Notes under the pieces: generated by a model
Told to the model about the DNA's origin: nothing
The model's database searches: none
Seen by the model: only the letters and a program-made list of their open reading frames with translations
DNA from: CAWCLK01 sp963796225
Lineage (GTDB): Bacteria; Actinomycetota; Nitriliruptoria; Nitriliruptorales; Nitriliruptoraceae
Length of the DNA: 64,000 bases
Reading direction: 5' to 3'
Assembly: GCA_963796225.1 (NCBI GenBank)
Contig: CAWCLK010000057.1
Coordinates: 76,432 to 140,431, forward strand
Program-made: the position numbers and the translations under genes
Shown here: piece by piece, positions 56,210 to 63,961 of the stretch
How the letters are laid out: each line of letters starts with the position of its first letter
Numbering within the stretch: the first letter of the stretch is position 1

Positions 56210-56228
56210 GGATGGTAGGACACCATCC
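56210..56228. promoter_or_regulatory. Inverted repeat in liv/pucR divergent spacer (candidate operator)
   Basis: GGATGGT-AGGAC-ACCATCC, perfect 7-bp arms, between the divergent livF and PucR-type genes. A second dyad, GACTG...CAGTC, lies 4 bp downstream. PucR-type regulators usually control their divergent neighbour, so this is the best candidate site. The rest of the 56126-56415 spacer shows no gene. Confidence 0.5.
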
Positions 56229-56415
56229 TTCGACTGACCCGCTGGACAGTCAGAGGAGCGCGAGGTGTGCGTCATGCGCACGCTGGCTGGGGGAACCCCA
56301 GTCGCTGCTCGCGAGCCCGACTGTGGATTCCACGAACAGGTGTGTGGACGGGCGTGCTTCAATCCGCGATGCGTGCCAGCGCGCTCGCGCAATTCGACGG
56401 AATGGGGTCCGGACG

Positions 56416-57633
56416 ATGTTGGGAACCTCCACGATTCGGGACCGCGACCTCCAGGTGCCGGACGGACGCCGCTGGGCGTCGTTGCGGGTACCCCGGGGGT
56501 GGAGCCGCGTGGCCCGGCTGTGCCGTCAGATGCACGAGGACCTCGACGAGGTGACCGCCGACGTCACCGCCGCGATCGAACGCGCCGTGCCCGGCTACCT
56601 GCACTCGGCGGTCCCCCGGGGCGACCTGTACATGTCGGTCGAACGCAACGTCGCGGACCTGCTGCTCGGCATCGCGGAACGCCGCGACCCGACCCCCGAG
56701 GAGGTCGCCCGCCGCGCCGACCTCGGGGCCCGGCGCGCGACCCAGGGGCTGCCGGTCGACACGCTGATGCAGGCCTTCCACGTCGGGTACGGGGCGATCT
56801 GGGAGCTGCTGGTCGAACGAGCGGGGGGCTTCGACACCGAGCTGTCGCCCCTGTTGCTGCAGGCCTCCACGACCATGTGGAACTGGACCCACCAGATCAC
56901 CGACGCCCTCGGCCACACCCACGCCGAGACGCTGCGCACCCTGGCCCTGCGCGCGGCCTCGGTCCGCCAACGCTTCCTCGAGCTGGTGCTGGCCGGTGAC
57001 CACGAATCCGAGGAGGCCCTCACCCTGGCCCGTGGCCTGGACTTCGACAGCCTCGGGGCGTTCCGGGCCTACGTGGTGCGCACCGCCGTGCTCGACGGCT
57101 CCGAGACGCCGCGGGTGCAGACCGCGTGCGAGCGCCTGGGGGGCAACCAGCAGGTCATCTCCCAGGGCGCCCGGATGGTCGTGCTCTCGCAGGGCGACGA
57201 CGCCGAGGCCGTCGCGGAGGTGCTGGCCACCCACCTGCCCGAGGCGACCATCGGCGTGGGGCTGGAACGGGGCGGGCTCGACGGGGCGCGGCTGTCGGTC
57301 GGGGACGCCGAACGTGCCCTGGCGCTGACCGAGCGTCCGCGGGTGATCGAGTTCGAACGGGTGTGGCCGTGGGCGCTGCTGGCTCGCGAGCTCGACCGCG
57401 CCCAGCCGCTGGTCGACGCCGCCCGCCGGGCCGCTCGGGACCACGAGCACCTGGCCGAGGCGGTGCTGGCCTACGCGCGGGGCGGGTCGATCGCCGACGC
57501 CGGCCGGGCCCTCGGGGTGCATCCCAACACCGTCACCTACCGGCTCGAACGCTGGCACGAGCTGTCCGGCTGGGACCCCCGGGACTTCGACGGGCTGCTG
57601 CGCAGCGTCATCGCCCTACGGTTGCCCGCGTGA
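56416..57633 (+). CDS. PucR/CdaR-family transcriptional regulator
   Basis: 405 residues. An N-terminal and middle region of helical type (MHEDLDEVTADVTAAIERAV, QAFHVGYGAIWELLVERAGG) precedes a GGDEF-like middle domain and a C-terminal PucR HTH (HTH_30): AEAVLAYARGGSIADAGRAL, VHPNTVTYRLERWHELSGWD. This class controls catabolic operons in response to substrates. Divergent position beside liv-fadD makes that operon the likely target. GTG 57630 of the next gene overlaps its stop. Confidence 0.9.
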   Translation: MLGTSTIRDRDLQVPDGRRWASLRVPRGWSRVARLCRQMHEDLDEVTADVTAAIERAVPGYLHSAVPRGDLYMSVERNVADLLLGIAERRDPTPEEVARRADLGARRATQGLPVDTLMQAFHVGYGAIWELLVERAGGFDTELSPLLLQASTTMWNWTHQITDALGHTHAETLRTLALRAASVRQRFLELVLAGDHESEEALTLARGLDFDSLGAFRAYVVRTAVLDGSETPRVQTACERLGGNQQVISQGARMVVLSQGDDAEAVAEVLATHLPEATIGVGLERGGLDGARLSVGDAERALALTERPRVIEFERVWPWALLARELDRAQPLVDAARRAARDHEHLAEAVLAYARGGSIADAGRALGVHPNTVTYRLERWHELSGWDPRDFDGLLRSVIALRLPA

Positions 57634-58223
57634 GGAAGCTGCTCCTGCTCGTCGCCGTGCTGGCGGCCCTGCTCGTCGTGGCCGAGCTGGCCGCCCCGCC
57701 GTGGGTCGAGGCCCGCGCCGAACAGGCGGTGGCGGCCGAGACGAACGACCGCCTCGAGGTGGACGTGGACGTGTCCGGCCCGCCGCTGCTGGTCCCGGTG
57801 CTCGCCACCGGGTCGGTCGAGTCCTGGACCATGCACGTGACCCGGGTGGTGGGGCGCGACCTCCCGGTCGAGGCCGTCATCGACCTCGACGACGTGACCC
57901 TGGACCGGGGCCGGCTGCTGCGGGGCGACGTGGTGGTGACCGCCGTCGACCGGGCGCGGGCCCGGCTGACCATCGACCTGTCCGCGTCGGTGCCGGCCCC
58001 GCTGCAGGGCCTGGCGGACCGCGCCGCCGAGGCCGGGTTCGGCCAGCTCCTCGACGCGCTCGACAGCGACCAGGTGCGGGGCGGTGACGACGAGCTGGTG
58101 CTCGGGGACCTCGCCCTGCCGCTGGTGCCCGGCTCGTGCGACATCACCAGCCAGGACCTGGTGGTCACCGCCCGCTGCCGGCTGTCCGAGGTGCCGCCGT
58201 TCCTGCTGGCCGCGTTCTCCTGA
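57630..58223 (+). CDS. DUF2993 (LmeA-like) exported or membrane-anchored protein
   Basis: 197 residues. N-terminal hydrophobic helix (LLLLVAVLAALLVVAELAAP) as signal or anchor, then a beta-rich domain (VDVDVSGPPLLVPVLATGSV, VEAVIDLDDVTLDRGRLLRG, DDELVLGDLALPLVPGSCDI) in the pattern of DUF2993, the family of mycobacterial LmeA involved in lipoglycan maturation. It is coupled to pucR by overlap. Palindromic copy C starts at its stop codon. Confidence 0.8.
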   Translation: MRKLLLLVAVLAALLVVAELAAPPWVEARAEQAVAAETNDRLEVDVDVSGPPLLVPVLATGSVESWTMHVTRVVGRDLPVEAVIDLDDVTLDRGRLLRGDVVVTAVDRARARLTIDLSASVPAPLQGLADRAAEAGFGQLLDALDSDQVRGGDDELVLGDLALPLVPGSCDITSQDLVVTARCRLSEVPPFLLAAFS

Positions 58224-58273
58224 CCCTGCGCCCTTCGGCCCACGCCCAGCGTGGGTGGAACGGCCGAGGGTCA
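58221..58273. repeat. Intergenic palindromic element, copy C
   Basis: Same design as copy B: it starts at the TGA stop, with GACCCT/AGGGTC outer arms, a TTC/GAA middle and CCCACGC/GCGTGGG inner arms. It lies between convergent DUF2993 and guaA genes. Confidence 0.75.
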
Positions 58274-58275
58274 GC

Positions 58276-59832
58276 TCACTCCCACTCGATGGTGCCGGGG
58301 GGCTTGGAGGTGATGTCGAGGACGACGCGGTTGATGCCGTCGACCTCGTTGATCACGCGGGTGGAGATGCGTTCGAGCACGTCGTAGGGGATGCGCGCCC
58401 AGTCGGCGGTCATCGCGTCCTCGGAGGTGACCGCCCGCAGGACGATCGGGTGGCCGTAGGTGCGGCCGTCACCCTGCACGCCGACGCTGCGGATGGTCAG
58501 CAGGGCGGCGAAGGACTGCCACAGCTCGCGTTCGAGGCCGGCGCGGCGCAGCTCGTCGAGGACGATCCGGTCGGCCGCGCGGACGAGGTCGATGCGTTCC
58601 TGGGTGATGTCGCCGATGATCCGCACGGCGAGCCCGGGGCCCGGGAACGGCTGGCGCCACACCATCGCCTCGGGCAGGCCGAGCTCCTCGCCGATGACCC
58701 GGACCTCGTCCTTGAACAGGTCGCGCAGTGGCTCGACGAGGTCGAAGTCCATGTCCTCGGGCAGCCCACCGACGTTGTGGTGGGACTTGATCGTCGACGC
58801 GCTGTCGGACCCGCCGGATTCGATCACGTCCGGGTACAGCGTGCCCTGGACCAGGAACTTGGTGCCGGGGCTGTTCGCGTAGACCTCGCGGGCGGACTCC
58901 TCGAAGGTTCGGATGAACTGCTCGCCGATGATCTTGCGCTTCTGCTCGGGGTCGGTGACGCCGGCGAGCGCCGACGAGGAAACTGGTCCTGGGCCTGGAC
59001 GTGGACGAGGTCCACGTGGAAGTGGTCGCGGAAGGTCGCCTCGACCTGGGCGCCCTCGTCGTGGCGCATCAGGCCGTGGTCGACGAACACGCAGGTGAGC
59101 TGGTCGCCGACGGCCCGGTGGACCAGCGCGGCGGCGACCGAGGAGTCCACCCCGCCGGACAGGCCGCAGAGGACGGGGCGGTCCCCGACCTGGGTGCGGA
59201 TCCGCTCGACCAGGTCCTCGATGACGTTGAGCGGCGTCCACGTCGGGGCGATGCCGGCGCCGTCCTCGAGGAAGCGGCGCAGGACCTTCTGGCCGTGGGG
59301 GGTGTGGCTGACCTCGGGGTGGAACTGCACGCCGAACAGGCGCCGGTCCGGTGTCCTCGATCACGGCGCACGGGGCGGCGTCGGTGGCGGCCGTCACCGT
59401 CGCCCCGGGCCACGGGGCGGTGACCGCGTCGCGGTGGCTCATCCAGACGGTCTGGGACTCGGGGGTGCCGGCCATCACCGTGGCCGGGTCGTCCACGCGC
59501 AGCTCGGTCTTGCCGTACTCGGCGACGTCGGAGTGGGCGACCTCACCGCCCAGCGCGCGGGCCATGAGCTGCTGGCCGTAGCAGATGCCGAGGACGGGGA
59601 TGCCGAGCTCGAGGATGGCCGGGTCCATGGACGGGGCGCCGTCGGCGTAGACCGAGGCAGGGCCGCCGGAGAGGATGATCCCGGCCGGCTCGCGGGCGCG
59701 GACCTCGTCGGCGCTGATGGTGCTGGGCACGATCTCGCTGTGGACGTGGGCCTCGCGGACGCGGCGGGCGATCAGCTGGGCGTACTGCGCCCCGAAGTCC
59801 ACGACGAGGACGGTGGCGAAGTCGGTGGCCAT
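58276..59832 (-). CDS. guaA: Glutamine-hydrolysing GMP synthase (two compensating frame breaks)
   Basis: The frame reads open for 518 residues, the expected length, but the stretch 59350-58980 only makes sense in another frame. N-terminal amidotransferase: VDFGAQYAQLIARRVREAHV, Cys nucleophile in LGICYGQQLMARAL. Out-of-frame middle: FGVQFHPEVSHTPHGQKVLR and the PP-loop GLSGGVDSSVAA. C-terminal dimerisation domain: PFPGPGLAVRIIGDIT and DITSKPPGTIEWE. Two opposite slips thus hide a broken centre. It makes GMP from XMP; as guaA is normally essential, sequence error is likelier than decay. Confidence 0.9.
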   Translation of the reverse strand: MATDFATVLVVDFGAQYAQLIARRVREAHVHSEIVPSTISADEVRAREPAGIILSGGPASVYADGAPSMDPAILELGIPVLGICYGQQLMARALGGEVAHSDVAEYGKTELRVDDPATVMAGTPESQTVWMSHRDAVTAPWPGATVTAATDAAPCAVIEDTGPAPVRRAVPPRGQPHPPRPEGPAPLPRGRRRHRPDVDAAQRHRGPGRADPHPGRGPPRPLRPVRRGGLLGRRRAGPPGRRRPAHLRVRRPRPDAPRRGRPGRGDLPRPLPRGPRPRPGPGPVSSSALAGVTDPEQKRKIIGEQFIRTFEESAREVYANSPGTKFLVQGTLYPDVIESGGSDSASTIKSHHNVGGLPEDMDFDLVEPLRDLFKDEVRVIGEELGLPEAMVWRQPFPGPGLAVRIIGDITQERIDLVRAADRIVLDELRRAGLERELWQSFAALLTIRSVGVQGDGRTYGHPIVLRAVTSEDAMTADWARIPYDVLERISTRVINEVDGINRVVLDITSKPPGTIEWE

Positions 59833-59891
59833 GGGGCGACTCGATCGAACGGGGCGACGGATGGCGGGGCGCGGGGAAGGCTACTGCCCGC

Positions 59892-60320
59892 TTATGGCGC
59901 CTCCGACCCATCGGCGAGCGCGTGCGGGTCGATCCGGGTCAGCCCCTCGATGTCGTCGAAGTCGGTGTCGACGGACACGAGCTCGGTGATGGCATGCACC
60001 TCGCAGGTGGCAACGTGGATCGCGTCGCGTGCCGACAGGCCCGCGTCACTGCGGTAGCGGGCGACGGTCGCCCCGATGACCTGGCGATCCACCGGGAGGA
60101 GGTCACCGAAGAGGTCCAGCACGCCCTGCGCCATGCGGGCACCGACGTCGCGATCGCCGCGTGCGAATCGGTGCAGGATCTCCTGGACGACCTCGACGGA
60201 GGTCACCCCGGCGAGCTCGCCGGACGCGACCTGCGTCAGCACGGCCCGGCACGCATCACGATGGTGGTGCGCCCGCCCGGCGGCATACATGATGACCGAC
60301 GTGTCGATGAAGACGCTCAC
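59892..60320 (-). CDS. vapC: VapC-type PIN-domain toxin
   Basis: 142 residues. PIN acidic residues: SVFIDTSVIMYA (first Asp), SVEVVQEILHRF (Glu), LSARDAIHVATC (Asp) and LVSVDTDFDDI (Asp). Such ribonucleases cleave tRNA or rRNA until bound by VapB. GTG 60320 overlaps the antitoxin stop (GTGA), the standard coupled layout. The gene ends 59 bp before guaA's start region. Confidence 0.88.
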   Translation of the reverse strand: MSVFIDTSVIMYAAGRAHHHRDACRAVLTQVASGELAGVTSVEVVQEILHRFARGDRDVGARMAQGVLDLFGDLLPVDRQVIGATVARYRSDAGLSARDAIHVATCEVHAITELVSVDTDFDDIEGLTRIDPHALADGSEAP

Positions 60321-60568
60321 GTCCGCTCCGCCGCGTAGCCCTCCTCGATCTCGCGTTCCAGCACGCCCCAGTCCGCCACCGGGGCATCCAGGGAGAACAG
60401 GTCCTCGAGTGCCCGCTGGCGTCGGTCCGGCGGGCTGGACGGACCGTACGCGTCGATGGCGTCCCGGATCACCGCCCCGACGGACCGGTGGGTTCGCTGC
60501 GCGATACGAGCCACCTTCTCGCGCTGTTCCGGCGAGAGCAGGACCTGTGTGCGTTCCGAGTAGGGCAT
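60317..60568 (-). CDS. vapB: VapB-type ribbon-helix-helix antitoxin
   Basis: 83 residues. The N-terminal ribbon-helix-helix (SERTQVLLSPEQREKVARIA, HRSVGAVIRDAIDAYG) binds DNA. The acidic C-terminal tail (LDAPVADWGVLEREIEEGYA) would wrap the toxin. ATG 60568 is preferred because the promoter -10 is only a few bases upstream, making a leaderless message. It precedes vapC with overlap. Confidence 0.85.
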   Translation of the reverse strand: MPYSERTQVLLSPEQREKVARIAQRTHRSVGAVIRDAIDAYGPSSPPDRRQRALEDLFSLDAPVADWGVLEREIEEGYAAERT

Positions 60569-60589
60569 GTGCAGACCATACCATGCACA
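60568..60589 (-). promoter_or_regulatory. vapBC promoter-operator, dyad over the start codon
   Basis: TGTGCA-(10 nt)-TGCACA is a perfect 6-bp dyad spanning a -10-like TATGGT and touching the vapB ATG. Binding of VapB or VapBC here would block transcription. The predicted start is at the ATG, so the message is leaderless. Confidence 0.6.
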
Positions 60590-60597
60590 CCTCGCCG

Positions 60598-61872
60598 TCA
60601 TTCCGCGCGAATCCGCCACGTGTGGACGAAGCGGGCGCCGGGCTGGCAGGCGGCGACGCCGATCAGGGTGGCCAGCACGACCTCGAACACCAGCAGGTAG
60701 TTGAGCGAGTCGATCTGGGCGTGCAGGAACAGGGCCAGCAGCGGCAGGCCGAGGCGCCACCGCATCGACGCGTCGTCGAGCCGCAGGACCCGCACCGCCG
60801 CACCCGCCCAGTAGGCGAGGTAGGCCAGCGTGCCCACGATGCCGGTGGTCGCCAGCGACTCGAGCACGAGGTTGTGGGCGTGCTGGTACGGGAGCCGGTC
60901 GGCGGTGATCGCCGCGGGCAGCAGGTCGGGGAAGCGGGTGACCCCGACCCCGAGCAGTGGCTGGGACCGGAACATGTCCCACGCCGCGGCCCACAGCTCG
61001 GTGCGGGCGCCGGTGGCCGGGCTGAGGACCTCGCCCAGCCCGCGGCCCTGCGGGGCGGAGACCAGCAACGCCCCGACGGCCAGCACCCCGAGGCCGGCCA
61101 GCGCCCCGACGACGGTGACGGTGACCCGGTCACGTCGGACGACGGCCAGGACGACCAGCACGATGCCGGCGACCAGCCACCCGCCCCGCGACAGCGTGGC
61201 GCCCAGGCCGAGCCCGATCACGACGGCGGCGGCCATCCACCACGACGGCCGCCACGGGCGCGCGACGGCGAGGGCCAGCGTCGCGGCCAGGATCGACGCG
61301 ACGTAGTTGTGGTTGCCCAGCGGCAGGCGCACGACGTCCTTGAGCTCGTAGAACCCGAGGTCCGGGTCCCCGAGCGCCGGCAGCACGTGCCAGAGCACGA
61401 GGACCGCCAGCGCCACACCCATCAGCACCAGCGGGGTGTCCCAGGCCCGCCAGTCGGGGCGCCAGGGTCCCGGCCGACCCGGCGGGCGAACGGGGCGCTG
61501 CGCGTGTCCCGTCGCCGCCGTCCGGCGCGACGGCGCTCGCCGCACGATGGACGCGAACTGGGGCAGGGCGGCGAGCAGCAGGCCGACGGTGACGAACCGG
61601 CCGATGCCGCCGGCGGCCAGCGGCGACGTGCCGTCGCGCAGCGCCTGCAGGATCGGCACGGCCACCAGCACGGCCATGGCGAGCCCGAGCAGGTCGATGC
61701 GCACGCGACCTCGCCGCCACGCCTGCCACGCCCCGGCCAGCGCGACCACCAGCGCGGCGAGCTGGGCGGTGTTGATCCCGAGCAGGCGTCCGCCGACCTC
61801 GAACTCCAGCGCCCCGCCGGTGACGACGGCCACGGCGACCACGGCCACCGGGAACGCCAGGGTGGCGATCAC
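60598..61872 (-). CDS. O-antigen ligase/Wzy_C-family membrane protein
   Basis: 424 residues with about eleven hydrophobic helices. The Wzy_C signature region is present: LSRGGWLVAGIVLVVLAV, then RTELWAAAWDMFRSQPLLGV with GVGVTRFPDLLPA, and YQHAHNLVLESLATTGIVGT carrying the conserved His pair of the ligase loop. It probably polymerises or ligates a surface glycan on the outer face of the membrane. GTG 61872 overlaps the metalloprotease stop (GTGA). Confidence 0.88.
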   Translation of the reverse strand: MIATLAFPVAVVAVAVVTGGALEFEVGGRLLGINTAQLAALVVALAGAWQAWRRGRVRIDLLGLAMAVLVAVPILQALRDGTSPLAAGGIGRFVTVGLLLAALPQFASIVRRAPSRRTAATGHAQRPVRPPGRPGPWRPDWRAWDTPLVLMGVALAVLVLWHVLPALGDPDLGFYELKDVVRLPLGNHNYVASILAATLALAVARPWRPSWWMAAAVVIGLGLGATLSRGGWLVAGIVLVVLAVVRRDRVTVTVVGALAGLGVLAVGALLVSAPQGRGLGEVLSPATGARTELWAAAWDMFRSQPLLGVGVTRFPDLLPAAITADRLPYQHAHNLVLESLATTGIVGTLAYLAYWAGAAVRVLRLDDASMRWRLGLPLLALFLHAQIDSLNYLLVFEVVLATLIGVAACQPGARFVHTWRIRAE

Positions 61873-62831
61873 AGGCGCCCCGTCCGCAGCCCCTCGAGGT
61901 CGGAGCGGTCGGCGTCGTCGAAGGTGTCGGGCGGCGGCCCGCTGAAGACCTGGCCGATCAGCGTGGACTCGATCGCGTAGAACATCACCGACCCGCGGCT
62001 GCGCGAGTGGCCCGGGTGGTCGGGGTCCTCGTGGTCGATGTCGGAGGTGTAGCCGAGGTTGACCAGGGCGAGCAGGTGCCCGAGCTCGTGCACGAGCACG
62101 GCGCGTTCGATCGCGCGCCCCGAGCCGAGCAGCGTGCCGAGCCCCTCCCACCGGTCGGGGAAGACGGCGATGGTGCTGGCCGAGTAGGACAGGCCGATGG
62201 CGTCGGTCTGCTGGCCGTCCTGGACGTGGCTGCCGGCGACGTAGAGGACGTGCACGCTGACGTGGTCGTCGGTGGTGGCGGTGGTGCGGTTGGCCGCGAC
62301 CGCGGCGCGCAGGTCGTCGGAGCTCCAGCTCGTGCGGTCCGAGGCGAAGGTGTTGCCGCCCTGGAACACGATGCCGCCGGGCTTGCCGAGCACGCCACCG
62401 AGGACGTCGACGAGGTGGTCCATCGCGCCCTGGTCCACGCTGACGCCCTGCTGGACGTCGACCTCGAGCACCAGGGTGGGGCGGTCCTCGCGGAGCAGGG
62501 CGCGGGCGTTGGCCCCGACGCTGGCATTGTCGTCGGCAGGGGTGAGGGCGGGGGCCTCGGTGGGCGGCGGGGCGGCGCTGGCCGACCCGCTGCCACCGTC
62601 ACCGGTCCCACCGCCGGTGGCCGGGGCGGCGGGGTCGTCCGTCGCGCCCGCGGAGGACCCGGGTGGAGGGGCCTCCCCGGCGGTGGTCGGGGCGCCGTCG
62701 GCCCCGGTCGGGGCGGTGCTGCCGCCGACGGGGATGTCGTCGATCACCGGGTCCTGGCCGGTGCACGCACCGAGCGCGAGGGCCGCCAGCAGCAGGCCGA
62801 CGGCGGCACGGGAGGTCCGGCGGGTGCGCAC
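61869..62831 (-). CDS. Metalloprotease-like lipoprotein
   Basis: 320 residues. Lipobox LALGACTG; a Gly/Pro/Ala-rich linker of about 80 residues; then a domain with HELGHLLALVNLGY, a gluzincin/metzincin-like HExxH followed by an Asn rather than a third His or Glu ligand at the usual distance, and SVMFYAIES nearby. It may be a zinc protease acting outside the cell, or a non-catalytic relative. It is coupled to the ligase-like gene, hinting at a joint role in surface glycan assembly. Confidence 0.78.
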   Translation of the reverse strand: MRTRRTSRAAVGLLLAALALGACTGQDPVIDDIPVGGSTAPTGADGAPTTAGEAPPPGSSAGATDDPAAPATGGGTGDGGSGSASAAPPPTEAPALTPADDNASVGANARALLREDRPTLVLEVDVQQGVSVDQGAMDHLVDVLGGVLGKPGGIVFQGGNTFASDRTSWSSDDLRAAVAANRTTATTDDHVSVHVLYVAGSHVQDGQQTDAIGLSYSASTIAVFPDRWEGLGTLLGSGRAIERAVLVHELGHLLALVNLGYTSDIDHEDPDHPGHSRSRGSVMFYAIESTLIGQVFSGPPPDTFDDADRSDLEGLRTGRL

Positions 62832-62836
62832 GACGA

Positions 62837-63961
62837 TCAGGCCCGCACGGCGAGCTGGACGCGCTGCAACCCGCGGAGGTCCTCGATGCCGGACACGGCC
62901 ATGGTGCGGCGCAGCCCGCCGAACAGGTTCACGGTGGCGTCGTCGCGGTGGGCCGGCCCGGTGAGGATCTGCTCGAGCGTGCCGAGGGTCTCGACCTGCT
63001 CGAAGCGGCCGCGGGGCAGCTCGTGGTGGGCGGCGGACAGGCCCCAGTAGGAGCCGGCCCCGGGTGCCTCCTCGGCGCTGGCCAGCGCGCGGCCGAGCAT
63101 GAGCCCGTCGGCCCCGCACGCCAGCGCGAGGGCCATGTCGCCGCCGGTGCGCAGCCCGCCGGTGGCGATGACCTGCACGTAGCGGCCGGACTCGACCAGG
63201 TACCGGTTGCGGGCCGAGGCGACCTCGGCGATCGCGGTGGCGCGGGGCACCCGCACACCGAGTGCCCGGTCGGTGGTCGACACCGAGCTGACGCCCGCCC
63301 CGACCAGCACGCCCACGGCGCCGGTGCGCATCAGGTGCAGGGCCGACTTGGCCGACGCCACGCCGCCGACGACCACCGGGATGTCGTAGCGGGCGATGAA
63401 GCTCTTCAGGTCCAGCGGGGTGTGGCCCTCGACGCCGACCTGCTGGGCGGTGACCACGACGCCCTGCACCACGAGGAGGTCGAGGCCGGCCTCGAGGGCG
63501 GCCCGGTGGTGGCGTTCGACCTTCTGCGGCGTCAGCGACCCGGCGGCGTAGCCGGTCTGCTTGAGCTGCTCGACCCGACGGCCGATCAGCTCCTCCTTGA
63601 CCGGCTCGGCGTACAGCTCCTGCAGGCGCTGGGTCGCGCGGGGGCCGGGGGCGAGCTCGCTGATCTCGCCCAGCACCTCGGCCGGGTCTGCGTAGCGGGT
63701 CCACAGGCCTTCGAGGTTGAGCACCCCGAGGCCGCCGAGCTCGGCGAGGCCCGCCGCCATGTGCGGCGAGGTGACGGCGTCCAGCGGGGCGGACAGCAGC
63801 GGCAGGTCCAGCCGGTAGGCGTCCAGGTCCCACGACAGGTCGACCAGGTCCCGGTCGCGCGTGCGCTTGGTGGGCACGATCGACAGGTCGTCGAGGTCGT
63901 AGGCCAGCTGGGCGGTGCGGCCGCCGCCGATGTCGATCTGCGCCACGGGGGACATCACCAT
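62837..63961 (-). CDS. GuaB3-like IMP dehydrogenase-related protein
   Basis: 374 residues, the short GuaB3 form without CBS domains. The IMPDH/GMPR barrel is clear: DLPLLSAPLDAVTSPHMAAG, VVVGGVASAKSALHLMRTG, VIATGGLRTGGDMALALACG and ADGLMLGRALASAEEAPG. The loop where IMPDH has its catalytic Cys (GxGSxCTT) reads GAGVSSVSTTDRAL, with Ser instead, so IMP oxidation is unlikely. The role of GuaB3 is not settled. The start may be ATG 63961 or ATG 63955; the upstream edge of the window limits checking. Confidence 0.9.
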   Translation of the reverse strand: MVMSPVAQIDIGGGRTAQLAYDLDDLSIVPTKRTRDRDLVDLSWDLDAYRLDLPLLSAPLDAVTSPHMAAGLAELGGLGVLNLEGLWTRYADPAEVLGEISELAPGPRATQRLQELYAEPVKEELIGRRVEQLKQTGYAAGSLTPQKVERHHRAALEAGLDLLVVQGVVVTAQQVGVEGHTPLDLKSFIARYDIPVVVGGVASAKSALHLMRTGAVGVLVGAGVSSVSTTDRALGVRVPRATAIAEVASARNRYLVESGRYVQVIATGGLRTGGDMALALACGADGLMLGRALASAEEAPGAGSYWGLSAAHHELPRGRFEQVETLGTLEQILTGPAHRDDATVNLFGGLRRTMAVSGIEDLRGLQRVQLAVRA

